Origin: Cristatella mucedo
Lineage: Eukaryota; Bryozoa; Phylactolaemata; Cristatellidae
Length of the DNA: 64,000 nt
Reading direction: 5' to 3'
Assembly: GCA_009760855.2 (NCBI GenBank)
Contig: WPIO01000018.1
Coordinates: 4,473,501 to 4,537,500, forward strand
The translations under genes were made by a program, and so were the position numbers. Every line of letters begins with the position of its first letter. Positions within the stretch are counted from its first letter, which is position 1. A model generated the notes under the pieces. The model was given only the letters and a program-made list of their open reading frames with translations, did not search any database and was not told the origin of the DNA. Below, in pieces: positions 11,341-23,506 of the stretch.

Positions 11341-12679
11341 ACTAAGGCCCGACTTTCAGACTTCTGGTTGATCGTAGTCTGATAACAACTGATCACATGT
11401 ACACTAACTAATAATCTCGGTGAGTGAGACCTCGCAAGTAGCTTGTCAAGTTTGATGACTTTCGGCCGGAATCCACTTCTTTCTGCCAAGGCGTGTACCT
11501 TATCACCCAGAACTAGAGCTGTTTAGTGTTTCCATGTGCCGTTGGTGCCACTCTGCAAGTGGCAACAAGTCAGCAACTGCATGGCAAGGTGCCAAAGCTT
11601 GCTCGGCAAGAGGAACCGGGGTCCTCAACCGGCGATGCTCCTGCGCAGCAGCTTGATTGGGAAGTCTGTTTCCCAGTAAGCAAGCTTCGCATAGTGCATA
11701 GAACGATGCTCATAGATTTGTCCTTGCTGGACATTGTCGTCATTATCATCTTCATTGATTGGACGAATCACTCCGATAGCCCATTGCTGCCTCGAGGATA
11801 ATTTTGGCTTGAGTTGGTAAGCCGGGCGTTTGGATGCGATACGTCTCTAAACCTGTTTTTTGTGAATCCTGTAGCCATAGGCATTCACCAATCTTTCTGG
11901 GATCCTTAAATGTGCAAAAGCATGTAAATAACTAGCGAGTTCACTGTCTTCTGTACATGCTGCCAACAGTTCGCCCATGGTGAACGGTATGCTATAACAA
12001 ATCGACCATTGTCACCATCGAGATAAGACCGATCTACTGTCACCGTGCAGTAAGGATATTTGGTGACAGCGTGCACGATTGAGGTCATAGGTTGGTTGGT
12101 ATTGGGAAGGCTGCTACCTGGTCATCTATGTCGTTAATATAGTTAAGCCAGTAGGCCGAGGTTTTGGTAAGCATTATAGACTCTGCTGTCTCAAAATAGC
12201 CGTCATGTAGGCTCGGTAATGTCTGGTGGCAAAATGCCCGAGGAATGACATCGTGATCTCTGAAGATCAGGCCAATCTGAACTGACTGGTCGTGTTGAAC
12301 TTACCAGTATGGCTGAAGTGGACTGATCTTATCCATCAAGTCGTCTGGTAAGGATGTGTGAGAGCAAAGACTGAAGCATGGCATCTGGCCGTGGCTTGGC
12401 CACGTGCCTATTGTTGGTCGAAGTCCGGCAGTTATGTCTGATGTCTGCTGCAGGTTGCTCTTCGTCCAAGCAATTAAAATTAGTTGCCACTGCTGACACT
12501 TTGCTCTGCTGCATTGCCTGGACGGTGCGTTTCAGTGCCCTGCTGGCTCGCAGCATGCCGATGCTTGACTTACCAGTCATTACAAAGTTGCCAAAATCTT
12601 ACCAGTTGCTGTTTTTTTTTCAAGATCGAGTTATTTCATTTCCTGCCGGCATGGTGCTGCAAGAAACACATATACATAC

Positions 12680-13690
12680 ACTCAGCTGCAAAAAGTATTA
12701 GGACGACCGTGACGGCTTCCTGCTAACCTGCATTTTGGGAAAATATCGAACGTTGCTGTCACCAAAAGTATGCCCACTGGTTGAATAGAAAGAGCAGCAT
12801 GTTTCCACAATTATCGCATATCGTGCTTAATTAAACATGTGCATAAGACGTTACACCTCCATGATTTGCAACGACCTGTTGAAACCGCCCGCGCCCAGGA
12901 GCTGATCGCACACTTGCAAACATTGGCAGTTATGCTACCCCAGACTCGTTGCAAATTTTCAGAAAGTGCATCAGCAGATGTGGTAAGGACGGCCAATTGC
13001 TGTAACAGCCGCTCGATCTCATCCCACAAATGCTTAGTTGGGTTAAGGTCCCTAGACTTACGTGACTTACTATAATTGTGACTTACTTTACTAGACTTTC
13101 GTGCTTACGTGTGCTGACACTGCATGCTGCCACTGACCATATTTGCATGCTGAGTGTGCATGTCACCCCTAACAGCAGTATCCTTGTTCGTCATTTAGCA
13201 TGCTACCACTAACCATTCGATCGTGCTTCCTTTGCAGCAAATTTAAAGTGCCTAGAAAAAGATCGAGGTCTCTGAGGGTGCTATATCAAATGTGTAATAA
13301 TAATTATCATTGTTGTTATTATGACTCGGCCAATCCTAACGTCACAGGAGGGAAACCGATCTCGAATAATTGGTTTAAAAAATACTTTAACTTTGGCAGC
13401 TGTGTGTTTTGGTTCTTTGTGTTAGAAAATATAATCCTGTCAGCAAAATGGGAGTCTGACGTTTTGAAGAAGACTACGTAGCCTTGCGCCACAATTCCTC
13501 GTTTGCCATACAGGACCGCGGCACCATTTTTTTTCCTGAAGCACTCCCATACCATGACACCTTTTCTCTCGAATTTGACAGTTGGCTGCAAGTATTTTGG
13601 TGAGTAGGCTTTGTTAGGTCGCAAACAAACGTAAAGCCTCTCTTGAAGTTCGATAAAATCAGGAATTTGCTTTCGTTTATTCATAAAACT
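12680..13690 (-). pseudogene. Tc1-like transposase remnant, interrupted by a LINE
   Basis: On -, 13319-13684 encodes a segment with FERKGVMVWECF, the Tc1 family block around the second catalytic acidic residue. 12811-13050 encodes the C-terminal block (LNPTKHLWDEIERLLQ), with the third acidic residue in the DEIE region. The left end, near 12681-12705, reads CAGCTGCAAAAAGTATTAGG, like a Tc1 terminal inverted repeat. The two coding halves are separated by a LINE-A tail at 13105-13325. The N-terminal part and right terminus were not found. Confidence 0.8.
13105..13325 (+). mobile_element. LINE-A 3' end inserted in the Tc1-like element
   Basis: Forward LINE-A 3'UTR (GTGCTGACACTGCATGCTGC..., CTTCCTTTGCAGCAAATTTA, stem-loop with GAGGTCTCTGAGGGTGCTAT, TAATAATTATCATTG tail). 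Tc1 coding sequence resumes on its right, so it landed after the Tc1 copy. Confidence 0.75.
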
Positions 13691-13861
13691 CTAGCCAGAT
13701 CTTCAGCAGTTCAGTGGATCGGAGCCTTGGCCCATTGTAAACACCTTAGCCTACCTATTCCCTATTCTTCTCGGACAGAAGCCTGGTTTCCACCTTGCGA
13801 CTCGAGAATGCAGACCTGCCTCATCTGATGGACACCCGATGCAACAGGCTAGAAGAATTAC

Positions 13862-13864
<3 letters not shown>

Positions 13865-13939
<75 letters not shown>
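13865..13939. repeat. (AT)n microsatellite
   Basis: A pure run of about 37 AT dinucleotides, followed by ACACACG and TATATAATATAG. Confidence 0.98.
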
Positions 13940-13944
<5 letters not shown>

Positions 13945-14069
13945 GTATATAATATAGTACCCCCCCCCAGGCTGGAGTAAACCCGGGGTTAAAACGGCCA
14001 GGCCACTTTATACCCCTCCAGGTCAAATTATTCCTTGCCATATCGATAGTTTTGAGCGATGTGCACATG

Positions 14070-14250
14070 TAATGTAATGTAACGTATCTCTCCATCTGTA
14101 GCTCCACAAAGTCATAAAGACCATGTGGGTGCTACGCAGGAGAGTTTTGTATAGCGCACTCACAGCCTAAGCGGCTTTCGGTACGCATTCGGTAGCCAAC
14201 AGACTTCGTCTCACGCAACAAAGAGAAAGTGGGAAGCATAGCTGAGTCAG
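14070..14250 (-). mobile_element. LINE-B 3' tail
   Basis: Reverse complement of the tail shared with 20500-20870, 32560-32860, 56300-56640 and 59616-59800. It contains the complements of GAAAGCCGCTTAGGCTGTGA and ACGAAGTCTGTTGGCTACCG and ends in a TGTAATGTAACGTATCTC run. Confidence 0.7.
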
Positions 14251-14289
14251 GAGAGCAGTTGAGGTAGTGAGTAGCATAGAAGTAGCAGT

Positions 14290-14545
14290 TCAGGACCGCA
14301 TCTTAAGGCGATGGCTCACAAATCCGCGACAATCCTGCCCCTCATTCTCTCACATCCCCGTGCTAAGGCATTAATTACTCCAATCTCTCACCTGCCTCTT
14401 TTCTACAAACTGTTTCCTATGTCAAAAGGTTGGCTACCGTATGGGCACCGAAGTCCCTCTAGCTCTGTGTTCGCTATAGAAAACTCTCCAGCGTAGCAGT
14501 TCACATAGTCATTGTGACTCTGTGCCGTTACAGACAGCTAAGCTT
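14290..14545 (+). mobile_element. LINE-B-like 3' end, diverged
   Basis: A forward, diverged copy: TTGGCTACCGTATGGGCACC, a TCGCTATAGAAAACTCTCCA segment and GTGCCGTTACAGACAGCTAA correspond in order to the LINE-B tail. It lies head to tail against the reverse copy at 14070-14250. Confidence 0.5.
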
Positions 14546-15289
14546 GTATATACTGCGTAATTCTGAATAAAGAATCCTACGGACCCATGATTCGCTTTCC
14601 GGTTGTAAGGGTGGCCGCCTGTGTCGCCCTGCTGATGCAGGATTTTTGCTGCTCGGCGTTCATCCACAAAACCTCAAGTTGTTTTCAAATTTGGCGTGCT
14701 TCACTGCAAAGCAGACCATGACCACAGCTTTGACTGCTTCTGAAAACTACTTTGATTGGCCAACAAATTGAAAGTATCATTCATTTATACACTTGATATT
14801 TCACCTCGACGCTGCAGAACACTCAGCCATCGGTGGAGGCTGGAGGACTGCAGCTGTTCGCAGCTGATCGCTGGCCAGGGAAAGAGCTCGTGGAACTGCA
14901 TCGATGAGTTCATCGGTCAGGTCGAACCCCTCATTCCTTTCAAAGCAATGCAGTGGGCATGGCCTGAACGGCGTCTGTGATTGGTCACTTGCTAAGCTTG
15001 GCAGAAAAAAGAACCGGGCTTGGCTGCTGAATCTTTGCCAAGTCTTCCTTACGTCTGGGCCGCCCCACCGTGTTGGTGACGTGTACACCAAAGACTCAAA
15101 TAGGTAGGAAGCAAGTCTCGCCATCTAAACCAGGCTTAAGATCATCGCGATAATTATGGGCGAGCCTGGCGTATCCCTTTAGTTGAAGACCTCCCCTGAA
15201 GATGGGTTCATTTAGTATCGCTCTCCTGATGTCTGCTTGTAATCTGGGCATGCTGCTCTGAACTTTGACATTGGGTCAAAGCTCTTTGC

Positions 15290-15720
15290 CTTCACTGCAA
15301 TCAAGTACGCTTACTTTCATCAAAGAGCATTGCCAAGCTAGTTCGTGCATTTGTTATGTCGCCTGCAGATTACTGCAGTTCCCTTTATTCTGGACTACCA
15401 GCATATGCCGTTAATCGTCTGCAACTGGTGTAAGTCTCGGCAGGTTGGCAAGTCAGTCTGTAGTCAATGGAGGAGCTCCCATAGTGCACCACGTCTGTCA
15501 GTAGTGTCACTAGCTATCGAGCAAGGATTGAATCCACATCGAGATCCTCTCACTGGCTTACTGCTTGCTGGCACCAGCCTACCTGTCCTTGACCTCCATG
15601 CTCCTCCGGTTACGTGCTCTTGCTCCCGCCTGCTCGTAGCATCTATAGTCGCCTCAACGTCCCTCGCCCCGAATTGAAATGTTTTGGCTATCGCTCCCTC
15701 AGTTCGTATGCGTCGAATGT
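15290..15720 (+). mobile_element. LINE coding-end fragment
   Basis: Broken frames carry the order typical of the C-terminal domain of L2/CR1 polyproteins: SSKSIAKLVRAFV, SPADYCSSLYSGLPAYAVNRLQL and, near the end, SLSSYASNVW. Several frameshifts and stops. Confidence 0.6.
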
Positions 15721-15890
15721 ATGGTTCACTAGGTAAGGCGGTTGCTTTTTACGACCTCGGTCCCTAGGTCGTGGTTCAAATTCTGTAGTGGGCGACCCTT
15801 TATTGCAGCAGCAAGTGGGTGGTGGTGATAGTCGTAAAGGCTTTTCTGTCGCTATACAAAAGAAGCCGTTAAATCAACTAGTGTATAAAA
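15720..15890 (+). mobile_element. SINE-1 (tRNA-derived)
   Basis: CACTAGGTAAGGCGGTTGC at the start; a degraded B box (GTGGTTCAAATTC); the GTGGTGATAGTCGTAAAGGC body; and the TCGCTATACAAAAGAAGCC end module followed by TTAAATCAACTAG. Confidence 0.75.
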
Positions 15891-16059
15891 CTCGCTGCCT
15901 GCTTCATTCCCCACCTGCAGTGACTTTGCATCATGTAAGTTCCAGCTAAAGGCGCTCCTGTGTTGCACTCAGCTTTCCCTGCCACCCGCGAACTTTTTTT
16001 GTGTGCTTTACCTGCTTAACTGAGCTTGATTCGGTGGCTGCTGCTAGTTTGACCTAGTC

Positions 16060-16195
16060 GTTAAGGGGCTCGCCACGACCAAGGGCAAGATGAATGTTTT
16101 TTTCGTGACTGAGGTCGTAGGCTCGACCCCGTAGCATACCTGGAGTGCCTGAATAGAGATGAAGTTCTCTTAGGGTGCTATACAAACGAATTGCC
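16060..16195 (+). mobile_element. SINE-2, degenerate copy
   Basis: A TCGTTAAGG-GCTCGCC start, GAGGTCGTAGGCTCGACCCC (B-box-like), then the end module GAATAGAGATGAAGTTCTCT and GGGTGCTATACAAACGAATT. Confidence 0.6.
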
Positions 16196-17689
16196 CTTTG
16201 CAAACCGTGATGATACCGAGGCAAAGGCTCTTCTGCTTCTATGCAAATAAGGCCCTTGACTCAGCTTGCCTCGTATCACCTCGTTTATTTAATAAGCAGT
16301 GGCCCTGGGTGTCATGTTGTGTGCTCTTGCATGCTTATCCAAAAATAATACTCGCGTGCTTGTTTGAACGTCCCTTGCTTGCCCTGACTATTGCTTCTGA
16401 GCTGCAAAGCGCCGGCATAGAGATCTGGCCCACAACAGGCGTGATTACCATCGCTTGATCTATCTCTTGTACCTTGCTCGGTCAGCTGCAAGCTAATCTC
16501 TCACCATTTGGTTGCCGTTGCCGCTGCAGCTCGTACGATCACGTGGCTGATACACACCGCCGATCGATTTTCGTTCTGCAGGCAGTCGCTGCATGCCTGG
16601 ACCACGATCACGACCTTGACCGCAGCCCAGGAGCAGACAACCACGAAGTGCGAGTGAGCTAGCACCCACCGGCTCGCCTCGATGCCACCAAAGTGCGATC
16701 GCTCGCCGTGCATGAGTTGCGCCCTCTTGCTGGGCCAAATTATGTGCACGGGACGAGTGCTTTGGCAGCTATCGATGCAGCGGCTTCGGCACGGCGTGAG
16801 CAGTGCGGCGAGGCCACTCGCAGGCTGGCCCGCTGCTCTCACTCTGCCATCCGGCTGACTCTCCTCTGTATCTCCTATGTGACTCCTTTGAGCAGCAGCA
16901 GCAGCTGCTCTGCACTGTGTCGCTGCATTGTGTGGCTCCGCTGTGACGACCCGTGCACTCACATATCCTTGCTCAGTTAGAGTGAGTGAGGGAGAGAGAG
17001 ACCCATGGCTGCTAGACAGCACTCTCATCCACTCGTGACTCTTTCCCTGAAATCTACGTTTGCTTTCTATCTGGGGTCCAGGGCAAAAACCGCTTTGCAG
17101 CAGTCCACAAAGCAAGGCAGGCCAGATGACAGTAGATTGCCAGAGCACTCTGAGCCACGCCCAAGCTGTGATAGCTCTGCTCTCGCCAGCCAATAAACGA
17201 CGTTCGCAGTGCCACACAAAGCTTTCAGACGCTACACTGATGCTGCACAGAAGCACTCGGCAGCAACTGTGCTTGCACACGGCACTCTGCGGGCGCCACT
17301 GGCCCAGCTGTTGCTTGGCAACGTGTAGAAGCACCAGTTAAGAACGAGTCGGCACCAAGACGGGCGTGCTTGCTGCTATATTGCCAGGCCTCACGCCGGA
17401 TAAAACGGAAGGGGGCGGAGCACCGGCTGCTCGGCCCCCTTCTCCAACGGGGTAGGGGGCCACCACTGTCGACCGAACCAACCGGTCACGGTTGTTACAT
17501 ATCACGGCTGCACCAGGTCGATCAGACGGGGGGGCAGGGCAGCGCCGACACCCCCAACTGTATCTCCTGAAGTATCCAATCACCCCTAAGCTTCGGCGCC
17601 CTGCCGAGGCCCGGCACTGAGCGCTTGCTATGGGCACCACTGCCTGCCGTTGCCCAGCTGTAGGCGACACCTGATGGCTCACAGCTGTG

Positions 17690-20600
17690 TCACTCCTGCT
17701 GCTGCTGATCAGGAGGGTGCTCAAGTACGTGATCAATGAGTCCGAATTCCTTGGCTTCGTGAGGTGACATGAACTTGTCGCGTTCCATGTTAGTCTCTAA
17801 AACAACAAAAACCATTGTGTTAACCTACAGATACGGCCCAGTGGCTCCAGGCTCGCAAACGAATGCTGGAGTCATACGATGTGTGCACGTGCACCCACAT
17901 AGTTGCATAAATGCAAACGCATGCACACGTATGCCATAGGAACCCCATTCGGACCATGCGACACTTTATGATTCGAAGAAGCTGCACTGCAGGTAGACGA
18001 ATTTTTAGCTAGAAACGCAAGCTTCAAGTAGAGAGATGGAGCATTGTGAGGTGTGAGCCATGACGAAGGACTATGGGCTTGAGAGGGCTCGTGATCCCAC
18101 CGGAACCATTGCGTGGCCGTGATGGCACACTAGGTACGGCGGCTACTCTTAATTACCTTGCCCCCCCCCCAGTCGAATCCGGCCGTAGAATAACCTCTAT
18201 TGCCGCTGCGCTGCAAGGGGTGGTGATATCCGTGTCAGAGCTCTTTTGCAGCTATGCAAAAGGAGGCTGTTAAATCAGCTAGCGTTAGTGCGGCCATGCA
18301 GCGACTAAAGCAACTAGGAGGTGGCTACAGTGTCACTCTTGTGGTTGGGGGCCTTTGTTGCTTGGTTAAAAAACTGGTACAACCTACTACCCGCATTGCA
18401 AGCAAGAGCTGAACACCATGCCAAGCCAGTGGACAAACAGGCCAGGCAGGCAGGCAGCTCGATACAATGCAAGAAAGCAGGTTCAGTAGCTGGAAGCCAG
18501 ACCCTGTGCATGCATAGACGTAATGCATAAAACCTACGTACTATTACCCTCGGGTTCCATTTTGCAGCACCGATGGAGGCCCACCTTGGATTCCGTGTGA
18601 TCTCGAGGTCGGGTGCCTGCTAGCTAGCTGCAGCAGCTACGAATGACCGCCGAGCAGAAGACGAGCAGTGTCTTCCATCGGACGGAAGTGCAGACGCCAT
18701 TTTTCATGCATGCTGCACGCCGAGCTCTTTTAACAGATGCTGCTGTCAGGCATACTGCCTTGGCGAAATGTGCATGGGGACAGCCACGAACTCCCACGCA
18801 AGCGCGTGACCCCGACAGAACTACACAAAATGATACTGTCAAAGAAAATGCAAGTGGCTCCTCGCGAGCAGAACTCGTTATTGAAAAAAGCCTGAGGCCA
18901 TCTACAATATGGCCACGACACACACCTTTAGTTGCACAAAGTCTCCTTCAGCAGCTTTCCTACTAAGGTTACGACCCTGCTTTAACTAAGTAAGCTCTTA
19001 CATGCTTTTGTCAAAAGTCAGGCCGTAGACTGATGAGATGAGATGCACACTGGCAGTGTTAATCTGTGAGCAAGCCTAGCAAAAAATATGTATATACACT
19101 GCTCTCCAAAAGTTTTTATGCACCTGGTCTGTCGATCTAAGTTAGGTTGTTGCTAGTGCCAGTATTCGAGTAAGTCATTAAGCTACACTAATTAATAAAC
19201 TGTAACAATCTGTCGATATAATTTTGCACGACGTTGCAATTTGCATACACGTGAATAACTGCAACCGAGTCAACGGTTCACATGTAAACAGATGGGGGGA
19301 TGTGTGGTCACGTGACTATCCACCCCCCCCCCTCTAGGGTGCTATACAGCAGAACCAATTTTTTGCCCATTTCATCACCGACGATGTCTCGGCCAGTGAT
19401 GAGCTAAGGTACCTGGATGTCTCCTTGACTTGTTGAGGCCAGCCCCTGCCATAGAGACGCTTGGTACACGACCACAACATGGCTCCAGCTGCACACACAC
19501 CTTTCTGAGGGCACATGCAGCGATGACAGCAACCGGAGCAGACGACAGGAGCAGACGAGAGCGGACGGGAGCTTGGCACTCAAGCGGCGGTGAGAGCAGC
19601 CGCCAGCCGCAGCTCTCACCTATGAACTCGAGGGGTTTCTTCGTGTGCTTGGCATAGATGGCATTCAGAAGCTTCTTCAGCTTGATAATCTCTTCGGCAT
19701 GAATCAGTATGTCCGTGGCCTGGCCCTGCAAAGGCAGCACCGGTCGGTCGCTGCAGCGGCGGCTCTCCGCGGCATCCGGCGCCCGCACAGCGACTCTCTC
19801 TGTCTGTCTCTCTTTCTGTCTCTCTCTGTGTCTCTTTCTGTCTCTCTTTTTTTCTCTCTCTTTGTGTGTGTGTCTGTCTGTCTGTTTATCCTCTCTCGTC
19901 TCTCTCTCTCTCTCCATCAGACGACAGATCGTCGACGACAGAGCCTCGTTCCACCTGCCTCTCCTCCTCCTCAGCAGCAGCAGCAGGCTAGTCACGAGGC
20001 AGCAACAAGGGGAATAGCGCGATAGCGCAACGAATGCTCCCAAACCGGCAGCAGCAGCAGCAGGTTCGGCAAGCAACGGCAATGCAAGCACAGAGACGGC
20101 AGGAAGTAGCCTCATCGACGTGTGACGGTTAACCCTTCCCCTACACACGTTGAGGCACCAAGTTTTGATGTGGAGATTTCGATCGAAAGGTAGAAGTGTG
20201 TTGCTAAAAAAAAGGGGCTCCACACGTGATGTGTGACACGGGAGTGTGGTGGCCCGCGGCCTCGGTACACACACACCCGCTAGACTGAAGTAACTGATTC
20301 CCTTGCCAAAACGGAGCAAAAAAGGTGGCGACACTGTTCACGTGGTCACTTCCAGCGTTTGCACCCCGAGTCGCCTGCCGGACTCGCAAGACGCATCAGC
20401 CTAAGCACAGGCTGAATGGGTGGGTTCGACGTGAGTGCTTGTCTTCTGCAAGCTGTCGCCGACGGCTCGATGGTGCCTGCTGATAAAGTACGAGCAGCTC
20501 AAAGGTCGCTAGGATTAGACAGTCCGTTGGCGACAGAAGCTTGAGCTCTGCAGGTCCTAGACAGTGGAACTCGCTTCCACAATTCTTACGAAACGACAGC

Positions 20601-22259
20601 TACTCTCCTGCTGCCGACTAGGGCTTATCCTTTCCAGCGGTACTGAGTTGCTACTTCCATGCTACTCACTACCTCAACTGCTCTCCAGACTCTGCTATGC
20701 TTCACACTTTCTCTTTGTTGCACAAGACGAAGTCTGTTGGCTACCGAATGCGTACAGAAAGCCGCTTAGGCTGTGAGTGCGCTATACAAAACTCCTGTGT
20801 AGCACCCACATAGTCTTTGTATCTTTGTGGAGTTACAGACAGAGATACCTTACATTGCATTACAAGTAGACAGACACGGCGAGACAGACACTGAGGAGAC
20901 AGAGATAGAGGGAGCGACGGCAAGAAAGACTGGGAATAGTGAGATGAGAGGAGAGTGTGAGACAGCGACAGAGAGAAAAGTTCTGAGCAGGTGCTAAGTA
21001 GGCATGATAAAACGACAGGTTGATATAGCATGCCTCGCCTTGCCTGAGTCAGCAGTTGCTTTGTCACTCTACGTCGGGGTTAACTTCTAGTACACAAAAA
21101 AAGATGCGTCCTGCATGAATAGCAGGACAGGGGATACGTATTTCCATTGATAACACCACACAGCCAGGCCGACTAAGCAAGGATCACGCTGCAGTTGATC
21201 GAGATCAGACTCAATCAAAACCCTGCAGCTTTCGGTGCACTGAGTTACGTTGCTCATGAATCCTTTTTAAAGTGCCACGTGGACAGGTTGCGAAGTGGCG
21301 CCGTTTTTATTACAATAGAACTACTCTAACCATGAGGGAGGGGCATGTATTTCTGCTTCGTTGATTACAAATTATGCACATCTGCCTCTGTTATTACACG
21401 TTACCAAATCAAATACCTCAATATAGAAGCAGCACGGCCTTCAGTGCTGCCCTACACACGCTCATGCTTTTAAGCTGTATTTTAAGCTTGGTTCCTTGGT
21501 TCCTCTACTCAAGTGTCCTTTTTTTAAGAAGGCGAGACCGCTTTAGCATACCATCCCATCGTGCTTCTGGGAAGTTTAAAGTATCATCAATTTACACTCA
21601 CTCGCAGAGAACATGCGACATCAACACACAAGAACTGCCAGTCAGGTGTCATCCGCGAGCGGCAAAATTCGCGCACCGTCCTAAGTTTATCGATACTGAC
21701 CTGAGCACCGCCGGATGGTTGATGGATCATAATGCGACCGTGCGGCAGAGAGTACCGCATGCCATCGCGGCCGGCAGCCAGCAGAAGCGAAGCAGCACTA
21801 CACGCCTGTCCGACGCACCAGGTGGATATGGGCGGGCGTATGTACTGCATCGTGTCGTAGATTGCGAGACCGGCTGTCACTGAGCCACCGGGACTGTTAA
21901 TATACATGTGCACCGGCTTTTTTGGGCTCTCGGATTGCAAGAAAAGTAGCTGGGCAACGACGATGCTCGACATCTCATCATATATCTAGATTAGAGCGCA
22001 GCGCCTCCGGCGTCAGGCAGATGCAAAACAAAGGTAGCAGCGAACCTCGCGTACAAAGCCGTGACAACGGAAGCACTGGAATCACGGAACTTACGGGACC
22101 CATAATGCAGATTATTCGCTCCTTCAATAGTCTCGAATATATATCGTAGGCTCGCTCTCCGCGACCAGTCTGTTCGATGACGATGGGAATTAGAGGGTTA
22201 AGGCGACGACTACTCGTGTGGAGTCGCCGTAGATTAGGCAGGCAGCGCCGTAGAATGGG
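17690..22259 (-). CDS. CLPP: ATP-dependent Clp protease proteolytic subunit, mitochondrial (first exon not found)
   Basis: The serine peptidase ring of the ClpXP protease of the mitochondrial matrix. Exons in transcript order: 22095-22259 (an Arg/Ser/Leu-rich presequence-like stretch, then [20 protein letters not shown]), 21701-21985, 19620-19725 ([24 protein letters not shown]) and 17690-17796 ([20 protein letters not shown], stop). The catalytic Ser is in [13 protein letters not shown], the His in [10 protein letters not shown], and the Asp in the last exon (GLIDH). The first two junctions are phase 0 and the last is phase 1 (G plus AG), giving a continuous frame of 220 residues. The C-terminus is short, ending DQQQQE, without the roughly 28-residue extension of human CLPP. 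An in-frame stop lies just before CCC at 22259 and there is no Met after it, so a start exon must lie further upstream; TGTAG at 22260-22264 is the proposed acceptor. Confidence 0.95.
18112..18288 (+). mobile_element. SINE-1
   Basis: GTGATGGCACACTAGGTACG start, a body with GTGGTGATATCCGTGTCAGA, and the GCTATGCAAAAGGAGGCTGT end module followed by TAAATCAGCTAG. It lies in the last CLPP intron, antisense to the gene. Confidence 0.75.
19090..19330. mobile_element. Possible terminal fragment of a mariner/Tc1-like element
   Basis: TACACTGCTCTCCAAAAGTT followed by TTTATGCACCTGG resembles terminal inverted repeats of this superfamily. No transposase and no matching second terminus were found, so this is tentative. 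Confidence 0.3.
19796..19917. repeat. CT/GTCT-rich simple repeat
   Basis: An irregular (CTCTCTGT)n tract in the CLPP intron directly upstream (in the gene's orientation) of exon 19620-19725. Read on the gene strand it is purine-rich, so it is not the acceptor pyrimidine tract. Confidence 0.9.
20500..20870 (+). mobile_element. LINE-B 3' end
   Basis: Contains GACAGTGGAACTCGCTTCCA, CTACTCTCCTGCTGCCGACT, GAAAGCCGCTTAGGCTGTGA and TTGTGGAGTTACAGACAGAG, ending in TTACATTGCATTACA. This is the 3' portion of the LINE described at 55190-56640. Antisense, within a CLPP intron. Confidence 0.8.
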
Positions 22260-22571
22260 CTACAACGTGTGCACGCTCAGATTATACTATTCATTTATGC
22301 ATGCTAAAGTAAGAATCCACCAACATATGAAGAAAAATCATCGGACGCACGACAGAAGACTACAGACCGTTAGGGTACCCATTGCCAGTCAAAACAAACG
22401 AGAAACGTTTGAAATTCCTTCGCTGTTCCCATGCATGTATCAGGGGCAATAAATACTAAGCTGGATCTATTGGCTTACACGTTGACGCACAATGTCTCTG
22501 AAGGCACATAATAGCTTTTTTTAGTCAAATATTATTTAATATAATTCATTTATATATAATATAATTCATTT

Positions 22572-22690
22572 ATATAACGTCGCAAGAGAACTTAAATCTC
22601 TATTCAGGCGCTTCACATATGCCTCGGGGCTCGAGCCCACGACCTCAAGTCAAACCTTGGTCGGGGCGAGCACCTTAACCGTATTTAGAC
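22572..22690 (-). mobile_element. SINE-2, reverse copy of an inverted pair
   Basis: Reverse-oriented: complement of GAATAGAGATT-AAGTTCTC, GAAGCGCCTG, CATATGTGAAG and CTCGAGCCCCGAGGC, then GTCGGGGCGAGCACCTTAAC. It faces the forward copy at 22783. Confidence 0.75.
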
Positions 22691-22782
22691 TTACAACAGT
22701 CGTCATGTCTTGCCTCAATCCTATGAAGGGAAAGAAAAAACATCTCCCAATTAGAGTACCGTTCAGCGGATCATTTAGTATT

Positions 22783-22900
22783 AGGTTTGGCCCAGCGGTC
22801 AAGGTGCTCACATTGACCAAGGTCTGGCCGAGGTCATCGGCTCCAGCCCAGTGGCACATGTTAAGCGCCTAAATATATTAAGTTCTATTATGATGATATA
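22783..22900 (+). mobile_element. SINE-2, forward copy of an inverted pair
   Basis: A forward copy with GGCCCAGCGGTCAAGGTGCT, GACCAAGGTCTGGCCGAGGT and GCGCCTAAATATATTAAGTT, then AT-rich sequence. Together with 22572-22690 it can fold back on itself. Confidence 0.6.
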
Positions 22901-23506
22901 TAAATAAAATATATTCATATTTATATATTTATTTATAGTTGTCGACAAACCCGTCGTTGCAAGTAACGCTACGGGAAAGATAGCGATGCTTCTAGGCGTA
23001 GGATACGCAAACCACTGGTTTAAATTGTTAACAGCAAAGCTTTTCAGTAATAATAATTGTTTGAATCGCGTCTGGACTACTGCAATTTTTTACTCGGGCC
23101 TCACGGCTGTCCCTCGGCTGCGATTGGTGAAGGCGTCCGTCATCTGAAAGAATTAGGCAAAACCACGCGCAAGACTAAAACGGATAATTTCGCGAACCCT
23201 TCGCTGTTAAATCGCACTTATCTAAAAGCCGTGAGAGATGAGTGCACGGCAAGTCATATCTTCAAAGAATCTGGTTATATAGGTGGGGCTTGAGCTGTCA
23301 AGGGCAATCTCTAAATCCTTAAAGCAACAGCTCATAATTGCACGTAAAGACGAGAGAACTTGAAAGCCACCACAGTCTGCACTCCTTGAATTATCCGAAG
23401 AAGTTAAGGGTCGACCTCTGCTGAGTAACCTGCTATACATTCTACTCGTTCCGCAACGACGATATTCGTAAATCGGCCCCGTAGATGAGGATTGTCAGTG
23501 CTATAT

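Larger units (their letters stand above)
8271..17689. other. Region between DIPP exon 3 and the CLPP stop codon
   Basis: No host exon is recognised here. It holds LINE-A copies (8768-11480), a Tc1-like element split by a LINE (12680-13690), a TA microsatellite, LINE-B tails, LINE coding debris and SINEs. An 830-nt open frame on - at 16501-17334 has no ATG start and no family match, and I do not call it. Confidence 0.5.

Noticed and set aside
16501-17334. An 834-nt open frame on the minus strand, among the longest in the window
   Set aside because: It starts without an ATG, is Ala/Cys/Ser-rich in an irregular way, shows no family motif, and lies downstream of the CLPP stop. Probably chance in GC-rich sequence.
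19375-20334. A 319-codon minus-strand open frame
   Set aside because: Only the 35 codons at 19620-19725 are CLPP. The rest reads through flanking introns and the simple repeat (RERERQ-type sequence).
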